Notes: a model not told the origin generated them from the letters alone. DNA of 21,723 nt from Sphingomonadaceae bacterium (GCA_016462305.1 JAEMTM010000001.1:21586-43308); one strand, 5' to 3'. Positions 1 to 7,627 are shown, counted from the first letter of the stretch. Program-made: numbers and translations.

Positions 1-38
1 CTAGGCGGCAAAGAAACGCCTTAATGACAGGAAATCGC

Positions 39-1133
39 ATGACTGCAACTTTGTTCGACCCGATTACACTTGGTGCCATCTCCGCGCCTAATCGCATATT
101 GATGGCCCCGTTGACGCGCGGACGGAGCGAAGGCGAACATGTGCCGCTGTCCGACCTGAAGGCAGAATATTACAGCCAGCGCAGCACCGCAGGCCTGATC
201 ATCGCGGAAGCGACCGGCATTAGCCAAGAAGGCCTTGGCTGGCCATCGGCGCCCGGAATCTGGTCCGACGCGCAAATCAAGGCTTGGAAACCCGTGACTC
301 AGGCTGTGCATGACGCGGGCGGACGGATTATCCTGCAATTATGGCACATGGGCCGTCTTGTGCACCCAGATTTCTTGGGCGGTGCGCAACCGGTATCGTC
401 TTCGGCCACCACTGCACCCGGCTATGCACATACCGCAGAGGGTAAGAAAGATTATACCGAAGCGCGCGCGCTCGATATTTCGGAAATTCCGCGCATTGTG
501 TCGGATTATGTCCATGCCGCGAAAAACGCGATGGCCGCAGGTTTTGACGGGGTGCAGATTCACGCGGCAAATGGCTATCTGATTGACCAGTTCCTGCGCG
601 ACAACACCAATTTGCGCACCGACGATTATGGCGGCGCAATCGAAAACCGCATCCGCTTGCTGCGCGAAGTTACGCAAGCCGTGGTGGACGCCGTGGGCGC
701 GGATCGGACGTCGGTGCGCCTGTCTCCCAATGGCGAAACGCAAGGCGCGGACGACAGTAACCCTGTTGCATTGTTCACCGCTGCGGCCGCCGTGTTGCAG
801 AATATCGGCATCGCCTTCCTTGAGCTGCGCGAAATCAAACCTTATGGCAATTTCGGACAAACCGACGTGCCGCGTATCTCGCCCGAAATCCGTAAGATAT
901 TCAAAGGGCCGCTGGTGCTTAACCAAGAATATACTAAGGAATTGGCGGATGCCGATCTTGCCTCGGGCCTTGCCGACGCGATCAGCTTTGGCCGTCCTTA
1001 TATCAGCAACCCCGACCTTGTGGAACGGTTGCGCATTGGTGCGGCATTGACGCCGGACAATTTCAAGACCTGGTATTCGCCCGCTGCGGAAGGGTATACA
1101 GATTATCCCTTCCTTGCACAGGCGAACGCATAA
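39..1133 (+). CDS. Old Yellow Enzyme family NADH:flavin oxidoreductase (alkene reductase)
   Basis: This is a 364-residue FMN-dependent ene-reductase of the OYE/NemA type, a single TIM barrel that reduces activated C=C bonds, nitro groups or similar electrophiles with NAD(P)H in the cytoplasm. The sequence shows the N-terminal barrel strand MAPLTRGR (residues 22-29, with the flavin-tuning Thr26), LQLWHMGR (99-106), and the substrate-binding pair His175/Asn178 followed by the proton-donor Tyr180 in HAANGYLIDQFLRD. The phosphate-binding region SFGRPYISNPDL lies near 316-327. An in-frame ATG at 24 would add five residues. I prefer 39 because AGGAAA (29-34) sits 4-5 bases upstream, while nothing similar precedes 24. 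The stop is 5 bases before the next gene, so the two are probably co-transcribed. The natural substrate cannot be told from sequence. The family call is firm. Confidence 0.95.
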   Translation: MTATLFDPITLGAISAPNRILMAPLTRGRSEGEHVPLSDLKAEYYSQRSTAGLIIAEATGISQEGLGWPSAPGIWSDAQIKAWKPVTQAVHDAGGRIILQLWHMGRLVHPDFLGGAQPVSSSATTAPGYAHTAEGKKDYTEARALDISEIPRIVSDYVHAAKNAMAAGFDGVQIHAANGYLIDQFLRDNTNLRTDDYGGAIENRIRLLREVTQAVVDAVGADRTSVRLSPNGETQGADDSNPVALFTAAAAVLQNIGIAFLELREIKPYGNFGQTDVPRISPEIRKIFKGPLVLNQEYTKELADADLASGLADAISFGRPYISNPDLVERLRIGAALTPDNFKTWYSPAAEGYTDYPFLAQANA

Positions 1134-1138
1134 CGCGC

Positions 1139-1933
1139 ATGATACAGGCGTGGCTTGGCCAATATTATGCGTTAGCTATCCCCGCCTTGCTGCTTGTGCT
1201 GCTCGCAAGCGCCGAAGCGATCTGGCCGCGCCGGGCGTTGGTGTTGGGCCGAAGCCCACGATGGCGGACACACGCATTATTCTTCGTCAGCAACGCCGTT
1301 ATGGGCCGACTGCTGTCCTTTTTGGTCGTGGTCGGTGTGGCCGCAAATTGGGCCGATACGCACAAGTTTGGCGTGCTATATTTGGTCGCCTTGCCCTTTT
1401 GGGTTGAGGCCGCCATTGCCTTTATAGTCCTTGATTTCGCAGTCTGGTTGCAGCATTTTTTTATGCATCGCACCCCGTTGCTCTGGCGCATACATGCGGT
1501 CCACCATAGCGACCGTGATCTGGACGTGACCACGGCATTGCGGTTCCACCCGTTTGAACTGATAGTATCGACATTCTATAAATCCGCCATCGTCGCTTTG
1601 CTTGGCGTGCCCCTGCTGGTCGCATTGGCATTTGAAGTATGGCTCAATGCCAACGCGCTGTTCAACCACAGCAATATCCGCGTGCCGCGCCAGCTTGACC
1701 GCATATTGCGGCTAATTCTGGTGACGCCGGACATGCATCTGGTGCATCACAGCACCCGCGTTGAAGAACAGAAACATAATTTCGGTTTCGCGCTGACGCT
1801 TTGGGATCGCGCGTTCGGCACCTATCGCGCAGAGTCGATATTAGGTGCCGAAAACCAGAAAATAGGTCTGGCGATGATTGACGATGGCCGCCCTTCAGGC
1901 TTCATTTGGAGCATGAAGCAACCCTTGACGTAG
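1139..1933 (+). CDS. Sterol desaturase / fatty acid hydroxylase superfamily membrane protein
   Basis: This 264-residue integral membrane protein of the di-iron fatty acid hydroxylase superfamily probably hydroxylates or desaturates a lipid, carotenoid or sterol-like substrate at the membrane. The histidine clusters that ligate the two irons are all present: HFFMH (106-110), HAVHH (119-123), His137 in FHP, His177, and HLVHH (200-204). Hydrophobic segments lie at about 10-25, 57-68, 79-103 and 146-166. The order and spacing of the histidines fit the bacterial sterol-desaturase-like group. The start codon lies 5 bases after the stop of the OYE gene with no clear Shine-Dalgarno sequence, which suggests translational coupling. 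It shares a transcription direction with the DUF3604 gene 66 bases further on. The substrate is unknown. Confidence 0.93.
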   Translation: MIQAWLGQYYALAIPALLLVLLASAEAIWPRRALVLGRSPRWRTHALFFVSNAVMGRLLSFLVVVGVAANWADTHKFGVLYLVALPFWVEAAIAFIVLDFAVWLQHFFMHRTPLLWRIHAVHHSDRDLDVTTALRFHPFELIVSTFYKSAIVALLGVPLLVALAFEVWLNANALFNHSNIRVPRQLDRILRLILVTPDMHLVHHSTRVEEQKHNFGFALTLWDRAFGTYRAESILGAENQKIGLAMIDDGRPSGFIWSMKQPLT

Positions 1934-1999
1934 CGGAATATAACGCCGCCTTGACCAGCTTGATTTTCCGGAGCATTTTTAATGCGGGGAGAGTATAAA

Positions 2000-3937
2000 A
2001 TGGCCAGAATAGGCAAAATAATATTGGGCAGTGTTGCCGTCGTCGCGATGGGTGCTGGGCTTATTTACGGGTGGCAGCAATATCGCGAGAAAAGCATCAT
2101 GGACGATTCGCGCGTGGCACAGATGTCATCGGACGCGGAAGTCACATCTGGCCCCGCCAATATGTTGCTGTGGGGCGATACCCATCTCCATACCTCCAAT
2201 TCCATCGATGCCTTTGGCTTTGGCGTAAAACTTGGGCCAGAAGAGGCGCTACGTTTTGCACGCGGCGAAGAGGTTATGTCGACTGGCGGGATGAAGGCTA
2301 GGTTGGAACGACCGCTTGATTTTCTTGTGATCGCTGACCACTCGGGCGGGCTTGGCGCAACCAAGGCTCTATACGACGCGCCCGGATTTCTTGTTCGCGA
2401 CCCCACGCTGAAGCGTTGGCACACCGAAATGCATAAGGGGCCAGAGGGCATGCAGCGCGTGACCGGCGAGCTTATCGATCGTGCGGGCCGCAACACGCTT
2501 CCCGCTGCGCTGACCAATCCCGAAAATCAACGCAAGACGGCAACCAGCATCTGGACGGGCCACAGCACGCTTGTCGAACGCTATAATGAACCCGGAAAGT
2601 TCACCGCCTTCATGGGTTTTGAATATACGTTGATGCCCGACGGCAATAATTTACACCGCGTCGTCATGTTCCGTGACGGCAAAAGCCGCACCGACACGGT
2701 CCTGCCTTACGACCCTGGCCAAGGCGACACGCCGGTCAGCCAATTGTGGGACTATATGGACAATTATGAGAAGGTCACTGGCGGCAAGGTGCTGGCGATC
2801 CCGCATAACAGCAACCTGTCCAATGGCCTGATGTTCGAATTGGTTGGCCCGGATGGTGGCCCCATGACCGCAGCATATGCACGGCGGCGGGCCGCACGCG
2901 AACCCGTGACCGAAATCACGCAAATCAAGGGCGATAGCGAATCGCACCCGTTTTTGTCGCCGAACGACGAATTCTCCGGTTTCGGCACTGCGGGCTGGGA
3001 CCTTGGCAATTTGACCATGCAGGCCGCGAAAAAGCCGCAGGATTATGCGGGCGAATATATTCGTGAGGCGTTGAAGCGTGGCCTAGCGATTGAGGCGCGT
3101 ACCGGCGTGAACCCCTATAAATTCGGCGTTATCGGTTCAACCGACAGCCACACTGCGCTGGCCACTGGCGACGAAGATAATTTTTTTGGCAAGCATTCGG
3201 GCGGCGAGCCTAACGCCAACCGTGCTTCGCAGGCCCAAAATCTTGGCACCCGGAAAGGACGTATTGGTTGGCACTATCTGGCGGGCGGCTATGCCGCCGT
3301 GTGGGCCACGGCCAATACACGCGCAGCGATATTTGACGCAATGATGCGACGCGAGGTTTACGCCACAACTGGCCCGCGCATGACATTGCGTTTCTTTGGC
3401 GGTTGGGATTTCAATGAAACGGATTTTGCCCGCGACTGGGTAAAGGCTGGATATGCCAAAGGCGTGCCCATGGGCGCAGACCTGAAGCCCGGCAACGGGG
3501 CGCCAAAGTTCATGATTTCGGCGTTGAAAGACCCGGCGGGGGCCAATCTTGATCGCGTTCAAGTCGTCAAAGGTTGGGTAGATTCTTCCGGCGCATTGCA
3601 GGAAAAGATTTTTGACGTTGTCTGGGGCGATGCCGACAAAAGGCGCAAGGGTGCCAATGGCAAACTCCCCACAGTCGGCGACACCGTAAACATCGCGCAG
3701 GCGAGCTATACCAACAGCATAGGTGATCCGGAATTGCGGACGGTGTGGACCGATCCCGAATTTAACCCCAATATCCGTGCTTTTTATTATGTCCGGGTGC
3801 TGGAAATTCCGACCCCGCGCTGGGTGTTGTTTGATGCCGTGCGTTATGGGGCAAAATTGCTGCCGGGGACGGAGTTAAAGGCGCAGGAGCGGGCGTATTC
3901 GTCACCCATATGGTATAACCCCAAAAAAGCCATTTAG
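2000..3937 (+). CDS. DUF3604 domain protein, N-terminally membrane-anchored
   Basis: This 645-residue protein matches the DUF3604 family, whose function I do not know. It opens with a basic stretch and one hydrophobic segment (about residues 7-24), consistent with a signal anchor and a periplasmic body. The domain then starts with LLWGDTHLHTSNSIDA (56-71), where Asp60, His62 and His64 form an HxH pair like that of PHP-type metal-dependent phosphoesterases. ADHSGG follows at 112-117. Later come IPHNSN and GSTDSHT, each with further potential metal ligands. I chose the ATG at 2000, not the one at 1982, because GGGGAGAG (1986-1993) lies 6 bases before it and overlaps the longer reading. The gene ends 9 bases from the convergent mmcB stop. 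A metal-dependent hydrolase is an inference from the His/Asp motifs only. Confidence 0.9.
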   Translation: MARIGKIILGSVAVVAMGAGLIYGWQQYREKSIMDDSRVAQMSSDAEVTSGPANMLLWGDTHLHTSNSIDAFGFGVKLGPEEALRFARGEEVMSTGGMKARLERPLDFLVIADHSGGLGATKALYDAPGFLVRDPTLKRWHTEMHKGPEGMQRVTGELIDRAGRNTLPAALTNPENQRKTATSIWTGHSTLVERYNEPGKFTAFMGFEYTLMPDGNNLHRVVMFRDGKSRTDTVLPYDPGQGDTPVSQLWDYMDNYEKVTGGKVLAIPHNSNLSNGLMFELVGPDGGPMTAAYARRRAAREPVTEITQIKGDSESHPFLSPNDEFSGFGTAGWDLGNLTMQAAKKPQDYAGEYIREALKRGLAIEARTGVNPYKFGVIGSTDSHTALATGDEDNFFGKHSGGEPNANRASQAQNLGTRKGRIGWHYLAGGYAAVWATANTRAAIFDAMMRREVYATTGPRMTLRFFGGWDFNETDFARDWVKAGYAKGVPMGADLKPGNGAPKFMISALKDPAGANLDRVQVVKGWVDSSGALQEKIFDVVWGDADKRRKGANGKLPTVGDTVNIAQASYTNSIGDPELRTVWTDPEFNPNIRAFYYVRVLEIPTPRWVLFDAVRYGAKLLPGTELKAQERAYSSPIWYNPKKAI

Positions 3938-3946
3938 GGTCAGGCG

Positions 3947-4444
3947 CTATTCATATGCAAACCCGGATAGCGCGGAGTCAGGGTCAGATATCCCCATCAA
4001 GCGGCGCATGGCCAGCCTTGCGAGCCGCTGCGTTTCGGTTTTCCGGCGCGCAGGGGCGAGCGGCACCAATGCGGCTGGCCGCCCGATTTCGGCATCATAA
4101 GCGTCGGCGATGATCAAACCGGCGCGTTCGGGCATGAACGCAACGTTTTGCAGCGGGCCAATGTCGAACCCAGCCGGGACTGCCCAGAAAAAACGGTCAC
4201 AATATTCGAGATATTCCGGCCATTTTTGATCCCCCATAAGGTCAGCGCGCGAAGTTTTGATTTCGACGATGATAATCTCGCCTTTGTTGCTGAGGCCCAT
4301 GAGGTCCGCACGGCGATTGTTGCGCAGGCTAACCTCAGGTTGCACCACAATATGGTTGCGCAAGAATAACCGCGAAACACCGCGCACTACCGCAGGCGCG
4401 CCGGAAATCGATGAAGGGGTAGAAGGCTGAGTCATAATCCGCAT
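3947..4444 (-). CDS. mmcB: MmcB family DNA repair protein
   Basis: This 165-residue protein resembles MmcB, a small alphaproteobacterial protein with a PD-(D/E)xK nuclease-like fold that is linked to repair of mitomycin C damage in Caulobacter. The core is visible: a conserved region with Glu38, then Asp47 in RRADLMG, then IIIVEIKTSRADLMG, where Glu61-x-Lys63 completes the PD-(D/E)xK signature. The KWPEYLEYCDRFFWAVP segment (74-90) is also typical of the family. An internal ATG at 4435 would remove three residues; neither start has a convincing Shine-Dalgarno sequence, so the upstream one is kept provisionally. The gene is convergent with the DUF3604 gene, 9 bases apart, and lies 70 bases downstream of the cell wall hydrolase on the same strand. 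Confidence 0.88.
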   Translation of the reverse strand: MRIMTQPSTPSSISGAPAVVRGVSRLFLRNHIVVQPEVSLRNNRRADLMGLSNKGEIIIVEIKTSRADLMGDQKWPEYLEYCDRFFWAVPAGFDIGPLQNVAFMPERAGLIIADAYDAEIGRPAALVPLAPARRKTETQRLARLAMRRLMGISDPDSALSGFAYE

Positions 4445-4514
4445 GTAGAACGAAAGATGAACAAGATAAAGACCCCATGATGGGCCCTTATCGTTCTCAT
4501 CCCACGCGCACCGA

Positions 4515-5228
4515 TCAGCGGTAGAAGATATGATTGTCTACGCTGCCAATCCGCGTCAGACGCCACCCTGGAGAAACATGGCGGGCATGGAAGAACAATG
4601 CGCCTTCAACCGGGCTTTTCCATTTATTGTCCAGCGCGATGTTGCTGATCGCGACGGCGTTGCGCCAATGCATGCTGTCCGTTTGGACCCGCGGCAGGCT
4701 TGCGCCGCGAACGAAGGAAAACTGACCTTTTTGGAAGACAACGCCGCATAATGTGCTGGCAAATCGACCCGAATTGGCGCGGGCAAGCACCACGCGGGCC
4801 ACGGCCAATTGGCCGACCAGCGATTCGCCCTTGGCCTCGAAATAGACCGCGCTGGCAAGGCATCGCTCTTCCTTGCTTAAGCTGTCATCGACATCTTGCG
4901 TGCGCACAAGGTCAGTGAGTGAGGATATGGTTTCCGCATCTGCATCAACGTCATTAGGATTTAGGAGCGATTTTGGCATAATGCCGTTGCTTGGAACATA
5001 TATAATGTCGCCATTGTCAGCGCGCGTCGCCGTCACTTTTCCGCTTTTCACGAGATCCAACTGCGCCTGTTCGGCGGCGATCTGCATAGGGTCAATGATG
5101 GTATCATTGGCGCTTAACTGTGTGCTTTGGTCATTAACAAAAGCAAATCCCGCATCGGCAGTAAGGACTGCGGAAATCAGGGTACAAGATATAGCCACCA
5201 AAGAGGCAGCCCGAAAAAATTTCAACAT
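4515..5228 (-). CDS. Secreted SleB-like cell wall hydrolase
   Basis: This is a 237-residue exported enzyme with a C-terminal SleB-type (Hydrolase_2) domain that probably cleaves peptidoglycan glycan strands during wall remodelling. Residues 1-30 form a signal peptide: basic MLKFFR, a hydrophobic core, then an Ala-rich cleavage region near ADAGFA. Residues 31-115 are a low-complexity acidic linker. The catalytic domain starts near 118 and contains LASAVYFEAKGESLVGQLAVARVV, with Glu131 in the position of the presumed catalytic acid. It also has CGVVFQKGQFSF (161-172) and a C-terminal FFHARHVSPGW segment. The ATG at 5228 has no obvious Shine-Dalgarno sequence but gives a complete signal peptide. 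Despite the SleB name this is not a spore gene: such domains are widespread in non-sporulating alphaproteobacteria. Confidence 0.9.
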   Translation of the reverse strand: MLKFFRAASLVAISCTLISAVLTADAGFAFVNDQSTQLSANDTIIDPMQIAAEQAQLDLVKSGKVTATRADNGDIIYVPSNGIMPKSLLNPNDVDADAETISSLTDLVRTQDVDDSLSKEERCLASAVYFEAKGESLVGQLAVARVVLARANSGRFASTLCGVVFQKGQFSFVRGASLPRVQTDSMHWRNAVAISNIALDNKWKSPVEGALFFHARHVSPGWRLTRIGSVDNHIFYR

Positions 5229-5347
5229 GAAACATACATTAAAGCGGCGGCACCAGCAGACGAAACTCTATTATTTTGTCATATTTCGTCTTTTGTTGCA
5301 TCCGACTCGCGTGTTTGTCTGGCCACCCCATTTGTGCCCTAAATGAC

Positions 5348-5368
5348 AACCTTCGCTACTCGAAGGCT
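5348..5368 (-). terminator. Weak hairpin downstream of the DUF1491 gene
   Basis: The arms CCTTCG (5350-5355) and CGAAGG (5361-5366) form a 6-bp stem with a 5-base loop, extendable by two weaker pairs. Read on the minus strand it follows the DUF1491 stop by about 28 bases and is followed by GTCATTT, a poor uridine tract. It could end the ptsN-DUF1491 transcript before the hydrolase gene, but the evidence is only the hairpin and its position. Confidence 0.35.
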
Positions 5369-5395
5369 GTGCATTTATGGCGCAGCGCAGCAAAG

Positions 5396-5737
5396 TCAAA
5401 TAAACATGGTCAGAAGTCGGTCCAACCGTGCACCGGACGCGACATCCAGTTCAAAAACCCACAAATCCGGATCACGAGCGCATCGTTTTTTCCAATAATC
5501 CTGCACCGCGACACCATTGGATTCCTTCAAATCTATCGTCTGCCATGCGGACTGGCCGTCTAATGCCGGATAACGTTCGTATAATTTGGGGTTTGCGCCA
5601 CGAACCTGGCCGATAAGCAATATGGCACCGGACACCGCATCGCCCTTTTTCAGGACGGTTGCAAAGTCACCTTCGGCTTCTAATATGCGCTTGATTGCGG
5701 AGATAAGAACACCACTGGCAAGCCGTGGTTCAATCAA
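5396..5737 (-). CDS. DUF1491 family protein
   Basis: This small cytoplasmic protein of 113 residues belongs to the alphaproteobacterial DUF1491 family, which has no established function. The family pattern is recognisable: ARL-type N-terminus with VSALIRR-like ISAIKRI (13-19), then GDFATVLKKGDAVSGAILL (23-41), and a C-terminal RDPDLWVFELD (88-98). No catalytic motif or membrane segment is visible. The start is a TTG (5737-5735) whose last two bases overlap the TGA stop of ptsN in a 4-base TTGA junction, so translation is probably coupled to ptsN. An unrecognised role linked to nitrogen-PTS signalling is possible but rests on adjacency alone. Confidence 0.88.
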   Translation of the reverse strand: MIEPRLASGVLISAIKRILEAEGDFATVLKKGDAVSGAILLIGQVRGANPKLYERYPALDGQSAWQTIDLKESNGVAVQDYWKKRCARDPDLWVFELDVASGARLDRLLTMFI

Positions 5738-6201
5738 GCGGCGTCACGCTCTTCAGAGAAGGTTAACACCGCAAACATCGCCGACGAATCTGCGGCACCC
5801 CGCAATTGCGCGCGGAATTTCTCATCGCGAAACAGGCGTGAAACCTCTGCCAATGCACGCAAATGCGATGCGCCATCCTGCGCCGGTGAAACAAGCGCGC
5901 AGACCAGATCAACCGGCTCGTCATCGACAGCATCATAAGGCACCGGCTTCAAAAGCCGGACAAACACGGCCACGGGCATGTCGATACCCAAGACCTTGCA
6001 ATGCGGAATCGCTGTTCCTCCACCAAAACCCGTTGGGCCAAGTCGCTCGCGCTCAATCATGCCGTCCAGCACGGCATGGGCATCGACAAAATAATTTTCA
6101 GCCGCGATAACCGATAGCTGCGCCAGCAAGTCGGATTTCCCCGAACATAGCAAGTCAGCAGCAACGGCCCCTTCAACGAGCCTGGTAGAAAGTCGAATCA
6201 T
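5734..6201 (-). CDS. ptsN: Nitrogen PTS EIIA-type regulatory protein PtsN
   Basis: This 155-residue EIIA-Ntr protein is the terminal phosphoacceptor of the nitrogen-related phosphotransferase system. It works by phosphorylation-dependent protein interactions in the cytoplasm, not by transporting sugar. The signature is GFGGGTAIPHCKV (58-70), in which His67 is the phosphorylated residue. The N-terminal helix LLAQLSVIAAE and the C-terminal LRALAEVSRLFRDEKFRAQL segment also fit the fold. The gene lies 88 bases downstream of hpf on the same strand, a neighbourhood often seen in proteobacteria. The bases just before its ATG hold a GC-rich hairpin followed by four uridines, and there is no Shine-Dalgarno sequence, so expression may depend on that structure. 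Overlap with DUF1491 is 4 bases. Confidence 0.94.
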   Translation of the reverse strand: MIRLSTRLVEGAVAADLLCSGKSDLLAQLSVIAAENYFVDAHAVLDGMIERERLGPTGFGGGTAIPHCKVLGIDMPVAVFVRLLKPVPYDAVDDEPVDLVCALVSPAQDGASHLRALAEVSRLFRDEKFRAQLRGAADSSAMFAVLTFSEERDAA

Positions 6202-6210
6202 ATTTTGTTC

Positions 6211-6237
6211 AAAAGCGCCCGGTGCAACCGGCGGCGC
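6211..6237 (-). terminator. GC-rich hairpin with short U tract just upstream of ptsN
   Basis: Read on the minus strand, GCGC-CG-CCGG, a 5-base loop TTGCA, then CCGG-GCGC form an 8-bp stem with a 2-base bulge (6237 to 6215). TTTT follows at 6214-6211. It lies after hpf and ends only 9 bases before the ptsN ATG. It may be a weak or conditional terminator, or a structure that controls access to the ptsN start. Only four uridines follow, so full termination is unlikely. Confidence 0.45.
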
Positions 6238-6289
6238 AACCCCTAAATATTAGAAATGATATAGAATATTAATTCACGTCAGCCGAGGT

Positions 6290-6865
6290 CTAAGGTGCGG
6301 ATTTTGGTTCAACCCACCCGATCGTGCCATCTTCGCGGCGGTAAACCATATTATGTCGCCCAGTTCCAGTGTTTTTGAATAATAAGGCGGGTGTATTGCG
6401 TAAATCCATTAGCATAACCGCATCGGAAACCGTCGATTCAGGAATATCTACGCGCATTTCGGCAACAATTACGGGTGCATCCGGCAATGGCATTTCATCC
6501 GCACCATCCCCTGCTTCAAACACGGTATAGGCGGCTTCTTCTTGCGCCAGCGCATAAGCGGTTTGTTCATGGCGATCCTGCAGTCGGCGCATGTAACGGC
6601 GCAATTGTTTCTCAATGCGTTCGGCGGCGCGGTCAAAGGCGACATGCGCATCCTGCGCTTCGCCCCGGCCTTTGAGCACGAGGCCCTGCATCACATGCAT
6701 GACAATATCGCTGGTGAAGCCATCATGCGGCGCACGGCCAAAGGTTGCATGCGATGACAAGGCCTTGGTGAAATATTTTTCAGAAATAGATCCAAGCCGT
6801 CTTTCCACATGGGTCTGGAGCGCTGCACCGGTGTCAACCTGATGTCCTGAAACCCTGATGTCCAA
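6290..6865 (-). CDS. hpf: Long-form ribosome hibernation promoting factor Hpf
   Basis: This 191-residue protein is a long HPF, which binds the 30S decoding region and dimerises 70S ribosomes into inactive 100S particles in stationary phase. The N-terminal HPF/RaiA domain (about 1-100) begins MDIRVSGHQVDTGAALQTHV and ends in the basic FDRAAERIEKQLRRYMRRLQDRH. A linker (about 100-130) leads to the C-terminal dimerisation domain with DAVMLMDLRNTPALLF and a final EDGTIGWVEPK. I place the start at the TTG at 6865-6863, because AAAAGGAGA (6880-6872) lies 6-7 bases upstream and the family begins at exactly this residue. The first ATG in frame, at 6910, would add 15 unrelated residues and run into the end of dnaQ. 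With the TTG start the gap to dnaQ is 17 bases. Confidence 0.93.
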   Translation of the reverse strand: MDIRVSGHQVDTGAALQTHVERRLGSISEKYFTKALSSHATFGRAPHDGFTSDIVMHVMQGLVLKGRGEAQDAHVAFDRAAERIEKQLRRYMRRLQDRHEQTAYALAQEEAAYTVFEAGDGADEMPLPDAPVIVAEMRVDIPESTVSDAVMLMDLRNTPALLFKNTGTGRHNMVYRREDGTIGWVEPKSAP

Positions 6866-6882
6866 TGCCTGTCTCCTTTTTG

Positions 6883-7596
6883 TTAAAGCGCTGAGCCCGG
6901 CTGGAGCCAAAGCGCATCCTTAATCTGTGCAACAAATTCGGCATGGCGCGCCAATTCCTCCGTTGAGGCGGAATGCGCGCGCGCTGGCCGAAATGTTTTC
7001 GTTGTCTGAACATTGTTAACGTTCATTTGGCGTATCATTTTATCAGCTTTATCATCATCAGCGAGGCCAAGGCCAAGGCCAATCTGCCGGCCGCCGGTCA
7101 GTTCAATATAAAGCTGCGCCAGTAATTCCGCATCCAACAACGCGCCATGCTTTACCCGGTGGCTGCGGTCGATGCCATAGCGGGTGCACAAAGCGTCCAA
7201 AGACAGCTTTGCCCCGGGGTTTTTAACGCGTGCCAGCGCCACTGTGTCAACCATACGGTCCATAGACACCGGCGGACGACCGCAATGCTGCAATTCGTGA
7301 TTGAGAAAGCCAAAGTCAAAGCTGGCATTATGCGCAACGAGCGGGCTGTCGCCCAAAAATGCAAGCAGCTCATCCGCCTTTTCGCCAAAAGTCGGCTTGT
7401 CAGACAGGAAACGGTCCGAAAGACCATGGACTTGTTCGGCGGCGGTCGGCATCGGGCGCTGCGGGTTGAAATAGGCATGATAATGCTTGCCCGTCATGAC
7501 TCGGCTGACCATTTCAATGCAGCCAATTTCGACCATCCGATCCCCAGTTGCAGGATCAAAGCCAGTCGTTTCCGTATCGAAGATAATTTCACGCAT
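6883..7596 (-). CDS. dnaQ: DNA polymerase III epsilon subunit (3'-5' proofreading exonuclease)
   Basis: This 237-residue protein is the DEDDh proofreading exonuclease of the replicative polymerase. ExoI is FDTETTGFD (6-14, with Asp7 and Glu9 as metal ligands), ExoII is AHNASFDFGFL (88-98, with Asp94), and ExoIII is HRVKHGALLDAELLA (146-160, with His150 and Asp155). After the exonuclease domain, QIGLGL (171-176) looks like a sliding-clamp binding motif. A disordered linker and a C-terminal helix (about 210-234), the expected site for the polymerase alpha subunit, follow. I chose the ATG at 7596, which starts directly with MREIIFDTET as in homologues; an ATG at 7635 would overlap coaE and add 13 unconserved residues. 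Placement in a string with coaE, aroE and maf near an origin is common in alphaproteobacteria. Confidence 0.96.
   Translation of the reverse strand: MREIIFDTETTGFDPATGDRMVEIGCIEMVSRVMTGKHYHAYFNPQRPMPTAAEQVHGLSDRFLSDKPTFGEKADELLAFLGDSPLVAHNASFDFGFLNHELQHCGRPPVSMDRMVDTVALARVKNPGAKLSLDALCTRYGIDRSHRVKHGALLDAELLAQLYIELTGGRQIGLGLGLADDDKADKMIRQMNVNNVQTTKTFRPARAHSASTEELARHAEFVAQIKDALWLQPGSAL
7065..7082 (-). repeat. Three tandem GGCCAA hexamers within dnaQ
   Basis: Three exact head-to-tail copies of GGCCAA (7065-7070, 7071-7076, 7077-7082) encode a Leu-Gly repeat on the minus strand within the QIGLGLGLA segment of DnaQ. Because each unit is 6 bases, gain or loss of a copy stays in frame and would lengthen or shorten the region next to the putative clamp-binding motif by two residues. 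Confidence 0.8.
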
Positions 7597-7627
7597 TCTA
7601 TTATGAGATGTGAGCCTGTTTAAGCGC

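Noticed and set aside
339..926. Long open frame of 195 codons on the minus strand, antisense to the Old Yellow Enzyme gene
   Set aside because: No recognisable domain, and the plus-strand frame carries all catalytic residues of a known family. Long antisense frames are expected in GC-rich coding DNA.
4447..4497. AGAACGA and TCGTTCT inverted repeat between the SleB-like gene and mmcB, with CCCATGATGGG inside
   Set aside because: The arms are only 7 bases and 37 bases apart and the inner palindrome has a very short loop; no U tract follows. I cannot distinguish it from chance.
5837..5844. CGTGAAAC resembling half of a parS site inside ptsN
   Set aside because: The other half of the palindrome is absent, so it is not expected to bind ParB strongly.
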